Source: Zychaea mexicana
Taxonomy: Eukaryota > Mucoromycota > Mucoromycetes > Mucorales > Lichtheimiaceae
Reading direction: 5' to 3'
DNA: 64,000 nucleotides
Assembly: GCF_025766255.1 (NCBI RefSeq)
Contig: NW_026516681.1
Location: 310,001 to 374,000 of the forward strand
The stretch's first letter is position 1; each line of letters starts with the position of its first letter. The notes beneath the pieces were generated by a model. That model had not been told where the DNA came from. It was given only the letters and a program-made list of their open reading frames with translations, and ran no database searches. Below are positions 22,449 to 34,324 of the stretch, piece by piece. The translations under genes and the position numbers were made by a program.

Positions 22449-24594
22449 TCAAAATTTCTTAAATAACGAGTTTGTCAGGCGATACTTGAGATAAAGGCAT
22501 ATAAATGCGCCACATGCGTAGACTGCCCCATCAAACATTTGTATTCCGAGGTATCCATTATTGGGTGTTGCTTGTTGAATAGCTGCTGAGATCGGCGTTC
22601 CCATGGCTGAAATTGAGCTGCAAATATAAGCAATGGAAAGACCTGAAGAAAGTTTCTCCATGCCGACGACGCTCGCTGTAATAGGTGCTGCCTATAATCA
22701 CACAACATATACACAGCTATAATCAATCACCTATATCAAACACTCCAATCGGGAATAATAAAGAAGAGCATCATACCAATGCATAGTACTGTCCACTTGT
22801 CCAGCCCCAGAGGATACAAAAGACCAAGAGGATTGTGTATGATTTAGCAAAAGGCCATATGCAAAAAGAAAATATGCTGGAAAGAAACAAAGTGATGATG
22901 TACATATTGAGTCGGCCGATTCTGTCTGCAACAAAGCCGAGTACTATACGGCTAACGGCACTCATGGCTAGCAGAATAGAGAGTAGATTAGAAGCATCTG
23001 TTGTGCCAATCCCAATGTCGGCTGCGTACTCTATGTGTTCATATAGCATTTCATCAATGATTGATTTATAAGTGAAAGTACTCTTTTTCCATTATAAGGG
23101 GGTGGGATGGGCTTTGGGCGTGGTAATTATGGCGAATAACCTGATTTTCTACTTACTTGGAAAATAGAATACAGGTGCTAAATAACCCATGAGGCCCACG
23201 ACCGAGCCAACAAGCCAAATGTTAAAATTTTTAATTTTGAACATGGATAACTGGATAGGTGATTTGATAGGTAAGTTTTTTCTGTACGAGCTTGGAAGAC
23301 GATCCTTTATCAGAGCTGCTCCCAAAATGCAAACTCCTAAACAGAAAAATCCTATAATGCGATATGCCCATGCTATGCCATATTTATGGATTAAAGCATT
23401 TGCCTGTATAGCAAGAACGATACAAACACATCAGTAAGCTGACTCTTCCTAAATGAGATCGTATCCAGAAAAATGAGGTTAGTCTTACCATAGGACTTAT
23501 CGCTAGACCACCGAGACCTGTCCCAGCTGTGCTGATTCCCATGGCTGTAGCTCGCCGTTTGCTAAACCTTTGAATATAACAGAAAAAAAGAAGAAAGCAA
23601 TAAGAAACAAATGATATGATGATGCTCCGGATCATCGTTTCAACTTAAAAAAAAGTTGTTATGTACCATTGAGGAATGGCTGATGAACTTGACTAAAAAG
23701 TGTATTAATTGAAAAATCATATTTAGTACAACATAAACGTAAACAGCTAAGATGTAGTATATGGTGATGTATTCTACTTTACCATGTAAAGAAAAGAGGC
23801 GCCAAATCCGTAAAGCAAACTTTGTGTTAGGAAGATGTGCCACACTTCGGTACTGAACCCTGCGAGAATAACACCAAGACTCATCAGAGTACCACCTAGA
23901 AGGTAATTGAATCTTAGGCCAAACCGAACAAGCACGACGCTGATAGGTGAAAATATATTCAGGCAAACGTTGATGAGGGACCCGACCGTCATGAGCTGGA
24001 TGGTGGTTGCTTTGCCTTCCAGGATAGACGTTGCAAAGGCTTGAGAGAAAATGCCCCAAATATTGGCAATACCGAACGTGACAAAATTTGCAAGAAAGCA
24101 TGATGCGACTACAGCCCTACAATAACATAATCCATGTAGTAAAAATGAGTAGACGTTAAATAAAACTTCTATAGTGTGCTTTCCTGTCTCCTTTGTAAAA
24201 AACAGAGACCATCAAATATTGCGAGTAGTAAGTCAACATACCAGCCATAACCTCCCTCCGGGAATTCATCGAGAGCATCTGTGGGTGGCTCAACGATACT
24301 GCCTACATCCATTTCTTATAATAGAACCATAAAGGGTTATCAGTAGAGGTAGTGTATTTTCGAGTAGATTCCATCGTGGGAAACGAAAGTATGCTTACGA
24401 GAGTAGATTTTTTCAAGGGTTTTTGAATCTTTATCAGTATCACGCTGATTGATATGCGATAACTTTACATCGTCAAATGTGGTTGGAGCAGCTTTCTCGA
24501 GGTCCAATTGATAATTATGGCTCTGTTGTGTAGCAGTAGATGTAACAACTGTGAGTTTATTGTCATCTTTGGAGTGATCTGAATTAGTTGTCAT
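22449..24594 (-). CDS. Major facilitator superfamily transporter, monocarboxylate-transporter-like
   Basis: Exons 24594-24399, 24314-24242, 24116-23783, 23692-23667, 23567-23489, 23403-23153, 23080-22777 and 22691-22449 give 501 residues. A hydrophilic 75-residue N-terminus leads to EFPEGGYGWAVVASCFLANF, the MCT/SLC16 opening motif. Others are the NIWGIFSQAF helix, the IPQWFSKRRATAMGISTAGTGLGG loop after helix 4, the IHKYGIAWAYRIIGF loop and FVADRIGRLN in helix 8/9. This predicts 12 spans and plasma-membrane import of a monocarboxylate or similar small molecule; the substrate cannot be read. One exon is only 26 nt. The donor at 23152 (GTAGAA) was preferred to a better-looking GTAAGT four bases earlier because only it keeps phase. 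Confidence 0.87.
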
Positions 24595-27168
24595 CTTAGT
24601 AGATTTTTGCTACCAATGTGAGAGTGAGTATTCGTATTGAGTTGATAAAAAAGAGATTGAAAAAGGAGAAAAACTACGGTGGTGGAAGAAAGACGAGCGA
24701 CAAATCCGTTCTGCGAAGAGTTTTATTCAGTATCTGGGGTATAAAGCAGCCGTATATGTGTGCCTACACTGTTTTTAGCAACCGAGCGGGAAGGGCACCT
24801 TTTTCTATTCGTAGACTTTTGATTTGTCGTATGGCAGGGACGGCACAACATTTTCACGATGATAGATAAGGTTTTTCGATACCATCTGCCATGTGGCATT
24901 GGTATTTCATCACTACTTTTAAAACGTATATTACGTTTTTCATGTTGGTTCAGTTGGGCACACAGCTAGTACCTGGTCAATTATATTGTTATTCTCGCTT
25001 TTTGAGACCATAAGAAACAATTCGAATATTGCTTTGAGAAGAAATCGCGTACCAGAATGATAAAAAAAAACTCAGTAAGTCAGTTTTTTGTTTTTTTCCT
25101 TTAAAAGCTATGCTGCGTTTATAGCTAGAGATTTCAGAAACATTTTGTATATACTTGGCTTTTTTTTTTGCGGGGAGCCCTGACTTTGTACTATCATATT
25201 TGTAAAGAACAGATCTGAGTTAAGCAATCGGCAACTAAACCTTATCTTGCTTTACTGCAAATGAATCATCGACTGTGAAACATATCCGAGCTCACGGAGC
25301 AATTTTTTGTATGGTTTTTATTTTTCCTTCTTTGCTTGTGTCTAAAGTAAACGGAACGAGTGTGTAACAGTGCGCGTCTATTAGAGCGAGCCAGCTGCTT
25401 GAATACTTTCCCACACCCTGCACAGAACCGGGCTACTAAGTAGCGATTCTGAGGTCCTGAGTGGTTAATTTTTTCTGCTCCGGTTTTTGATAAGATTCTC
25501 ATCACCAATCAAATTACAAGAAAAACTAGTTCCGTATCCTGAAAAATTCTATAATGGTAGACAGCTAGATCAGGTCCCTTACCCATCACCAACTCTTCAT
25601 GACCACGTTGGTATTATATTCTTGGTCGTCAACTACCAAAAATGTCTTAATTTTGGAGGATGGTCGGTATTTCTTTATTAGACCAAAAAATAGCATTAGA
25701 AAATTGAAGTCTTCAAAAAAGTCGGCCGATGCACCGGAAGGAGATCCATCGGTATCCAAATCTAGACACCAAATTCTAGAGCCAATCGTTCGAGCTGTTA
25801 CCAAATTATAATACCAAACAAGCTGATACAGAGCTGGCAACTTTTCTGCTCGGGGAACAGCGCCGACGTTTGAAAGCCCTCTCAATGTGCCGTGAAGCTC
25901 AGCGTCTCAAATCTATTATACAAAGAAAATCATTGGAAGTGCTAGTATAAATTCTTCAGCAATTGCGTGACAGCAAGTATCTCTCTTGAACAACAGTATT
26001 AATAGCAGTAGTATGTCTCTGTAAATATAACCATATGTAAAGTACATGCCCTAACTCATTGACAAGAAAGGCACCATCCACAGTAACCTTGAACCAATCG
26101 CTATTATTCTGACCACAAAAATAAAAGCAACCTTACTAGATATGATCCGCACTGTCCGAACCGTGGTAGAATTCAATCAATACAGTTGTTTCATAATATA
26201 GCTAGTACAGAGTGTAGTATCTGATCTCAGGATACGCATTAGAATCAATTCCAAGAGAGAGCACATGATGTATTGATTACGCTCGGTTCGTAATGGTTAC
26301 TTACATGGTTTTTAGCATCGATTTTGACAGCAGCAACAACGTTTATGAGCAGTACGAATAGCATCCCAAATCATGCTACAGCATAAAATTTAAAAACGAA
26401 GAAATAGCGATATTATGTACGAGGAAAATATTTGTTGTATATAAGTAGAGCATACATATCTTGTTAAGTTTCTAGCATCAATTTTCAAATTTGTGTGAAG
26501 GTAGTGAGGACCGAGAGTTAAGAAGAAAAAAGTTACTGGTACACTGCCAATTTTGCTTGTCTGCCGGGCTGCAGTTGAAAGCATTACGGATTTGTAATCG
26601 AAGAGGTTGACACTGTTATTGTAGCTAATCCCTTCACATATATCAGCCTTGAGATTGAATCCCTATAAATGTATATGAGAGCTGGCAGACACGTTGGTAG
26701 TTAGCAGTATTTGATGTGCGAGCGAGTAAATCTTCATTAGAGATCACCCAAACTCTACTTCAACAAACATATTATTGTACCATGCCAGATTAAAAATTGA
26801 GAGGTTCGTGATGTTGCGCTTTACTGCTGAATTTATAATGTTTACTGCTCGGACCATAGTACATAAAGTCTATTACTGTGAATATATATGTAACAAAAAG
26901 AAGCAGTTGAACAACCTTTCTTGTTGCTATTCTTTCCAAAACTAAGAAGTTAAGAAGTATAGGACGTGTAGCGTCAATGTCATGTCTTATTTAATAAAAA
27001 CGTACACAAAAACTAGCTCTAAATTATACAAAAGAACTATGATTGTCAATCTTTTTTCTTAAAAATCAATTGTAAAAGTATTTAATTATTGTAGTAGTAA
27101 AAATTCACTTTATCTTATTTGCTAACTATACGGTGATAGATAGTACGGTAAAAAGGCTGAAATAAGAT
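24595..27168. other. Gene-poor stretch
   Basis: AT-rich, with frames of at most about 100 codons that lack recognisable motifs. The frames near 25266-25900 have mixed composition and could be relics of an older gene or element, but no match can be claimed. Confidence 0.45.
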
Positions 27169-27639
27169 TTAATTTCCAGTGAAATGATGTTGGGCAAGTG
27201 CCATCACACCAGCGGCCATAAGAACGTTTTGCAGGTTCAAGTAAGTCTGTGTGTTGGGAACAGCATACATGACTGTTGCCGCGGACTCTTCTGTTGCATT
27301 TTGGCTAGAGCTTCCACCGCCACCGCTACTGCTGCTTCCACCGCCGGTGCTACCGCTGCTACTACCTGTTTACACATGCATCATACAATATTATTATCTC
27401 GAACTCATTAAACGCTACTAATATAAAGATTCTCTGCTCGATCCGTCCTCTGTGAGGGACTTACCACTGCTGCTATCACTGCTACCGCTGTCTCCACCAC
27501 CCTTAGCTGCCAAAGTAACTAAAAAAAAAGAAAGTCATTCGTTAGTACCCCATGCACAACATGCCATAAGTAGATTCTACTAAAAAATACATTGGGTCAA
27601 GCAGATCAAAGCAAATAAAACGAGGATAAAATGGCGCAT
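27169..27639 (-). CDS. Small secreted Ser/Gly-rich protein of 99 residues
   Basis: Exons 27639-27591, 27518-27465 and 27365-27169 join in phase with good GT-AG sites. The first exon encodes MRHFILVLFALICLTQ, a textbook signal peptide. The middle is a 35-residue Gly/Ser linker (runs such as GSTGGGSSSSGGGGSS) and the rest, starting QNATEESAATVMYAV, has a possible N-glycosylation site (NAT) and a moderately hydrophobic helix (VLMAAGVMALA) ending QHHFTGN. The layout resembles cell-wall or GPI-type proteins, but the polar last six residues are atypical for a GPI signal. A TATA element lies about 95 bp upstream. No family is recognised. A gene caller relying on long ORFs would miss it because all exons are short. 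Confidence 0.72.
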
Positions 27640-27730
27640 GGTGTTTGGTGTAGCTAGACAATTAAGAAGGAAAAGAGAGAGAAAAAAACGGTTGTGCTTT
27701 TGTTGAGAGGTAAATTCATTGCAGCAAGCT

Positions 27731-27740
27731 ATTTATATAG
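27731..27740 (-). promoter_or_regulatory. TATA box of the secreted Ser/Gly protein gene
   Basis: CTATATAAAT on the minus strand, about 95 bp before the ATG at 27639. Confidence 0.6.
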
Positions 27741-30072
27741 ACCCAAATCATTTTGTTTTTTAACTAATACCTGGATCTTGCATGCACAAAGAACTTTTCT
27801 GGCATCCTGGATCGAATCGTATTTGCACATACACCATCTAGCGTGACACAAAAATTAGCAGATTGCGACTCTGTTGATTTCTCGCTGTGGCTGAACAGTG
27901 TATTATGGAGAGTGTTGTTGCAGGCAGGAGAATAGTTTAGATAGCGCTGTTAGATACTCATTATCATCTTTGAGGCTATGCATCTCTTTTTTCCTTTATT
28001 ATGTGAGGCGCAGTATTTTATCAAAGGTATTGATCAAGTGTTTGAAAAGAAAATCGCAGGATATATCTCAAATAGGAAAGAATACTACGTGTTACCCCTC
28101 ATTATTTTGAGTTACTATTGGCATGGTTGCTATGCCAACAATCGACTAGCGGTGTAGTCATTTTTAAGTAGTAGTATCGGGTATAGTAAAACGTGTTAAC
28201 AGACGTACCATATATCTGGTTTCTATCTTACATTTATGACTCCACCTTTTTTAATAACATACACTGCGCCACAGTGATCATCATCTACATACTGTTTCAG
28301 ACGATCGCGTGCCATCATGAACAATTTGTTGGTATGTATTACGTTACACAGAGACAGTTCATTGGGCAGCGCATCACAGTCGCTAAAGTATAACATGAGC
28401 TATTTGAGCAAGAATTCAAATATTGCACTGTGCTCCATCATGTTTGCCAGCTGCAAAATCGTATAAACATACATTTTTCTTCCACGATTCACTTTAATTT
28501 ATATATTTCCTCCTTATGTAACAATCTTTTCTTGTAAATGGCATGTCGGACGCTTGCAATAACTTCATGAAATGCCATCATATAGTTGTGGCTGCCATCT
28601 TAGCTGTTTCTCTTCATCATCATTGACACCACTACTACCAGCAGCGCCAGATCGGTCATAGTACTATATCTTCAAAAGGCCTGATACAATATTGCATGCC
28701 TTTACTAAATCTCGCCATTCAGTGTGAGTACAGTATTCGCGTTTTGCCTTGCCTTTAGGTATATCATACCGGCATATTTTTGGACTTTTTTGAGCATTTT
28801 GCACTAACAGTAAAACTAGCTCGCGCGCAACAGTGTCGATGATGTCTTAGTGATACTGTTATATTCCTAAGAGCTTTCATTTTACATTGGAGGAAAAGAA
28901 GTCGCACAGTGAATATTTGATTGTGTTTGATGCATCTGATTTTTTCTGTTAAACCCAATAAATAACAACACATGTTTGCATTGTTTAAATAACAGCTGTC
29001 TATATTGACTAAATGCTTATATAAATCACACCTTTTGCTAGTATATTTTAATAACACTGGAGCCTTTTCTGTTTTGTTTGATTAATGACGATGTCAACAC
29101 TTTTTAGAGGGGTGCCGATTTAGTGTCTTTTACATGTTTCTACGGCAAGATCCTAATGGTTAAAACATACTGATCAACATACGCCGGTAACATGCTAAAA
29201 GTATTCAGGAAACATTATTTATTTTGATGAATATGTGACAATTCCTTCGATCCCCACAAGCGAGAAACGGATATATTGTACGCATTCGATTTTCAATCAC
29301 GCTCATGGTTAAAATAGCTAGCAAGTAACATATATGGTGAAGTGAAGCGTCACAAATCTTTTATCTTCACTTCTTTAAGGAATTTTGCTGTAAATACAAC
29401 GCTTTCTTGAGCAATTTACTTGCACTCCAGGCTGTGCTGATCAATATTTTCCATGAATGGTGAAGAAAAGTGTACACTAAAGAATTGCGCTCACAAGTAA
29501 GGAAAATTGTACAGCTTTACGGTCCAGTGTTACTCTTGCACTAGTTTAATAAATTCATTACAGCTTGTGTGTCTAATAGTGCTCATAGTGCTGTGTAATT
29601 ATATGTATAAAACAGTTCAGCTGGGGATCTAACAAAAAGAGCACAGCCTCATTTATATGTTTCAAGAATATTCGTGTGTGGATCTGTGTGGGTGTATAAG
29701 TATGCATGTGATACTAGTGAGCAACCTTCGTAGACCGAAGCGGCATTCTGTAGGGTACAGCATCAACCCCGGTGCTGAGCATGTTTATATTTGAAGAAGG
29801 AGGGACAAAGTCACAGTATTCATGGGATGCACCGTGTGAGATACATAGTTTATTTAAGGGGTTTATGGAAATCATCGTCCACGTGCAATCACAGTCTCAA
29901 ACACATAAATTTATGAGCAACAAAATGATATATTTTGGTGAAAAAAGCGCGAACCATATTGTAATGTCATACAAAACACAAGGGAAGTACTTTAAATGTG
30001 ATGACATTATACATACTCCTGTTAGGGCATTGGTAATAGAGTGAACGGTGCAACATGGATAATAGTAATTAC
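27740..30072. other. Gene-poor stretch
   Basis: AT-rich with no supportable gene. It holds a near-perfect inverted repeat at 28118-28138. A 90-codon frame at 29772-30044 lacks recognisable features. Confidence 0.45.
28118..28138. repeat. Short inverted repeat, X-box-like
   Basis: Arms TTGGCAT and ATGCCAA flank GGTTGCT. The right part reads GTTGCTATGCCAAC, close to an RFX-type X-box (GTTGCCATGGCAAC). Function is unknown. Confidence 0.4.
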
Positions 30073-31170
30073 TTAGTAGCTAACAACAAGGTCCGCCTCC
30101 TGTTTAGGAAGTGTAGCAAGACAAGCCTTGATTCTGGGCCTGCCTTCAAATGCTTTTATGAATGCATCTAGATTCGGACATGACTGCAAGAAACAGGGTT
30201 GGAGTAGGTGACATTATAAACGGTTGGTTAGATGCTACAAAACGTACATAATACCCATCCTTTGTTATACAGGTATTACCTCAAGTTTCTCCAAAAGCTT
30301 CTCCTGTCGAATGATGTGGTAAACCAAGAAATCAGCGTATGTGATCTATGTGTTGTTGTTTACAACAGTGACAGTGTTATTGGACGTGATGAGCTATGCT
30401 ATCACTGCACGCTTTTCCAGGCACATACCTGGTTGCCTAGGGCATAAGGTCCGTTAGTATATACCCCATATATTCTTTCGAATCTGACAACATGACGTGG
30501 CGTCTCTTCAGTCTCATGGTATTTAATTTGTTCCTATCATAGAATGAATATAGAAAACCCCATATCGTCAAGTAGTTCGACCCTTTTTTTCCGTTGTGGC
30601 TAATCTATGTTATCGCTACTTTACATACTGGCTGGAAAAATATCTTGACGTAATCTTGCACCCATCCGCTGGCTAGATCGGCAGTTTGTTCTGTGAAATG
30701 ATCATATTCAAATTTACTCGGTTAGTAGCCTAGCAACCAAAACGATATCTTTATCACTTTACCACAGGTACTATACATAAACCACAATGTTCATTGGTAC
30801 TTCTGAGCTAACGATCATCTTTACCTAGCTGCTTCCCAAGAATCCGTAGAAGAGGCACAGTCGTACCAAAATATTGCCCATCTTGGGTCTCAATAAATGG
30901 AAGCACAGCCACAGGATATCTATCAATAAGTTTTGGTGTCATTTTTTCCCACTCTGCAAAACCAACGCGAATGTCTTGAAAAATAACACCGGCATCATGG
31001 AGCAGTAACCTTATAGCTTCGGCACGCCCCCGTGCTGATGTTGATTAAGCAGCAATAATGAGTCGAAGATACATAGACATCGTAGCCTGTACGTCTTGAC
31101 GTTCCCTGATACATTGGTACTTACTTCCAGTGTCAAAGTAGTAAAGCTTCGAGTTTGTAAACGAGATCAT
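30073..31170 (-). CDS. Glutathione S-transferase, sigma/Nu-like (tandem copy A)
   Basis: Exons 31170-31125, 31034-30825, 30690-30629, 30533-30429, 30345-30280 and 30183-30073 give 199 residues. The N-terminal thioredoxin-like domain opens SKLYYFDTG then RGRAEAIRLLLHDAG, the tyrosine-type GST start, with the catalytic Tyr expected in LYYFD. AVLPFIETQDGQYFGTTVPLLRIL contains the cis-Pro and glutathione gamma-glutamyl site. The helical C-domain includes NQITYADFLVYHIIRQ, where ITYADF is the conserved N-capping box. The enzyme would conjugate glutathione to electrophiles in the cytosol. Intron positions and phases match copy B 1.8 kb upstream, and the two proteins align along their length, indicating tandem duplication. 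Confidence 0.93.
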
Positions 31171-31874
31171 AATCTCTACAATATTATAGATTGATGGAAA
31201 TAACTTCCAACGGATACATATTATATCCTTACGATTGCTTAGTAATATCAATTTCCAAGAGAGTGTATACGTATACTTAATACCTCCGGAAAGTCATTTT
31301 TGCGACGCTTCGTGCACTGCTCCGTTCCGGATTCGATAAAAACCAGCAATGGAGCTGCTGCGCAGCATAGCATAAACAAACGGAAAAGCAAATAAAGAAA
31401 CTTTCACGTTTTGAAAATATAATTTCAGTATCAATGTACCACACCTCTTTTAAAACAGACACTACTGCTGCAAGAAAAATGGATAATCATCTCGAGCGTA
31501 TATATTATCATGCAATTTCTGGGATATGATATATCTTAACCAAAGGATTTTGGCTGCTGATTCCACTTGTAAAATATTAGCGGTAAATGTATATGATAGA
31601 GGAAGAAGCCAGTTCTATTATCTCGCGGGTATATCAATACAGTAACCAATATGATATGCGTATATGTAGAAGATGGAAAGATTCCATAGGTATCTGAGCA
31701 AATGAATATTATCATTGTCATTGTATGATTGTGACGTTGTGGAGAAATCCGTTTATTGATCTCGTGTACGCCAAAAAGAACTCACTGCTCCTAGTACTTA
31801 GTGTAACGTTAGAGCATATACAGCAAAGCTTTGAAAACAAGTTTCACAGTGTAATAGCACTCAGTATTATGCGA
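31171..31874. other. Spacer between the two GST genes
   Basis: Promoter region of copy A and 3' flank of copy B. No further GST exon was found. Confidence 0.6.
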
Positions 31875-33007
31875 CTACTCGACTGGGATAACGATTTGTG
31901 GCTCATCCGTGGGCAAAGATGTGATATACTCCTTTAGGTTCTTCCGATTCTCGAACGCTTGGACGAACTTGAATAGGTTGGGCATGTCCTAATCCGTTTT
32001 GTTATTTAAAAACAACAACATACAGTTATATAATGCTATTATATCGTATATAGTCGTAGTTCGTTCATTGTATTTTTACATACCTTTTCAAGTAAAGAGC
32101 CCAAGACCTTATCCTGTCTCATCGCAGCATACACCATGAAGTCTGCATAAGTAATCTACGCATTTTCTTACTAATTTAATAACTGTGAACTTTGATTAAA
32201 TTGCTTCTGACGACAAAATCATCCCTTTTACCTGCTCGCCCAAAAGATAAGGCCCTTCATTGTAACGACCATACATGCGTTCCATTCTTCCGCAGTGGAT
32301 ACCTTTCAAGTTCTTATCATGAACTTCTTGTTGATCCTAAAAAAAGTGGTATGCAGTATCGTTACCAAAGTAGTGCAATGTATGTATGTACGTGAGGATA
32401 AAGATATTCGTGATATCTGAGACCACTTCCAAGCTCCACGGAATAGGTGGACTACCATATGAACTTACCGGCTGGAAAAAGATTCTAATACAATCCTGAA
32501 ACCAGTCGCTCACGAAATCAGCTGTCTGGTCCACAAAATGAGACTTCTTCTTGTCAACAGCATCATAGCCTGATAATTTTAAAGGTCGGTGTATGATTGA
32601 AAACGATTTAAAAGTCTCTTTTGTAGCTTAAATATATTTTATTCGTGAGCTCTTACCCAATTGTTGACCAAGGAAGCGCATCAGTGGGGCGGTTAACCCA
32701 TAATATTCACCATCACCAGTCTTCACTAGCGGTAGCGCAGCAGCTGGATAGTCTTCAATAATTTCATTTTTGAAAGCAAGCCAGTCTTTAAATTCAATAC
32801 GAATGTCTTCGAAAGAGACATCAGCATCATGAAGTAGCAAGCGAGCTGGTTCACCGCGACCTTGAGCTATATAATCATAGTAGCAGTTATTGAAATGCAC
32901 TATTCCTTGTCTTCTGTCTTGCGCATGAAAGACCTTTATGGCGATGATGCTATGTACTTACTTCCAAGATCAAAGTAGTAATACTTCAAGTTTGTTAAGC
33001 CTGTCAT
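31875..33007 (-). CDS. Glutathione S-transferase, sigma/Nu-like (tandem copy B)
   Basis: Exons 33007-32962, 32866-32657, 32569-32469, 32336-32232, 32155-32084 and 31988-31875 give 215 residues. It starts MTGLTNLKYYYFDLG then QGRGEPARLLLHDADV, followed by AALPLVKTGDGEYYGLTAPLMRFLGQQL and, in the helical domain, EQITYADFMVYAAMRQ. Exons 1, 2 and 4 have the same lengths as in copy A (46, 210 and 105 nt). Exon 3 is 39 nt longer and adds a charged segment (AVDKKKSHF) in the linker to the helical domain. The C-terminus ends in a short IVIPVE tail. A TATA box sits about 90 bp upstream. Role as for copy A; a different substrate range is possible. Confidence 0.94.
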
Positions 33008-33396
33008 ATCGTTACTATAGTGTAGCTTTTGGTGAATGGAAAGTTAAAAATGTGGTAAGAAGAACTAAAGTTGTATAATCAAGAACGGAACTCTTTATAT
33101 AGACCTAGCATTTCCCAATATTAAATGTGACGGATGCCAAGAGGCTTGGCTCCCTTTATTCCTGATCTTGGCGTATAATGTATAGTACATGAGAATATGA
33201 GAAGATATATGTAGACTAATTTGGGGTACTTGGTGGCGTTGGAGGTCATGTTAAACATATACGTTTTGTGTCAAATCAAAAAATAGTGATGACGGCAGAA
33301 CGGGTGGTACCAAAAACAAATAGTGCGGGATTTGAATCAAACACCAGGTTGCTTTTGCACTTGATGCGTGGAAACCGTCGTGTACGACTTCTCAAA
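33008..33396. promoter_or_regulatory. Divergent promoter region between GST copy B and the second lectin gene
   Basis: 389 bp between head-to-head starts. TATATAAA on the minus strand (33101-33094) serves GST copy B. An open frame from about 33268 runs into the lectin ATG but has no better start. Confidence 0.5.
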
Positions 33397-34324
33397 ATGA
33401 GCAACTTCCCTTCGGGCTGGTTTTTCATTCAATCAAAATGTTCTCACCAAATGGTTCTTGATGTCGCTTGGGACTCGCTCAAGGTAACAATTGAACGCTG
33501 CTTAAGTACTTTTCTCCTCCATGAAGAAAAAGGCTCGAGTTTCGTTCATTGCTGACTTCTTTTATTGCCTGCTTGTATGCACTCCCCGACAAATATAGAC
33601 GGCTGCCAAGATTGTAGTATGGCCAAAGAAAGAAGTCGATAACGATAATCAACTTTGGATGTATGATCATGGATACCTCATTAACAAAAACTCTGGCCTT
33701 GGTAAGCATATAAAAGTGGCAGTGGCAACAGTAATAGCAGAAAAAAAGGGGGTGGGGGTACTGGCGTACAATAGCTGACTTTTTTCTTTACATACACGTA
33801 TGTATGCATATGACAGTGCTTGATATCCAGGGAGGTAAGAACAATGAAGTCAAAAAGAGATAAATTTTGGATTTTAACATGCATCTGCAATAGGTGTCCT
33901 CGAGAACGATAAACAGGTTATTCAGTATAAGCGAAAAATGATCGAGGACGCGCAAAACCAGAGATGGTACTACCGCGAGGATGGATTCATTTATCCACAA
34001 GTCAATCCAAACCTTGTGCTGGATATCCGAGTATGTTCTACAATCATTTTAAGGGGAACGGTTGGATTATGATTTTGGTGATCTGATGACGGTATGACTT
34101 ATCAAAAACGATGTATTTGAACTATTATATCGTTATAGGGAAACTGGACCAAACCAGGAACAGTAGTATTGCTTTACAATCGCAAATACAGTGACAATGA
34201 GAACCAGTTGTGGGACCTGATTCCGTACAACGAAAATAATGGATCTGGTACACCAGTTAGTGGAGAAACGCCCGGATCGGAAGATGGTGATTACTCGTTC
34301 AGCACGGCAAGCTACGCGCTCTGA
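33397..34324 (+). CDS. Ricin B-type (beta-trefoil) lectin-like protein, 176 residues
   Basis: Exons 33397-33483, 33599-33701, 33817-33834 (18 nt), 33894-34030 and 34139-34324. The protein is one trefoil: GWFFIQSKCSHQMVLDV, NQLWMYDHGYLINKNSG, VLDIQGG, NQRWYYREDGFIYP, LVLDIRG and NQLWDLIPY. The QxW-type repeats (three [NQ]xW turns) and VLDI strands are the ricin-B fold. There is no signal peptide, so it is probably cytosolic, like many fungal trefoil lectins thought to act in storage or defence. A short Ser/Gly/Glu tail ends SFSTASYAL. It is a paralogue of the gene at 167-1744, which has a long YPPP tail instead. The Met at 33397 gives a compact trefoil start; 43 codons lie open upstream. Confidence 0.85.

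Noticed and set aside
25550..25590. tRNA-like start (TGGTAGACAGCTAGATCAGG)
   Set aside because: No matching B box or acceptor-stem complement follows within the expected distance.
25586..25885. Possible retroelement or decayed gene fragment
   Set aside because: No polymerase, integrase or protease motif could be identified on either strand, so no feature was called.
29772..30044. 90-codon plus-strand frame
   Set aside because: No homology cue, AT-rich and no promoter features.
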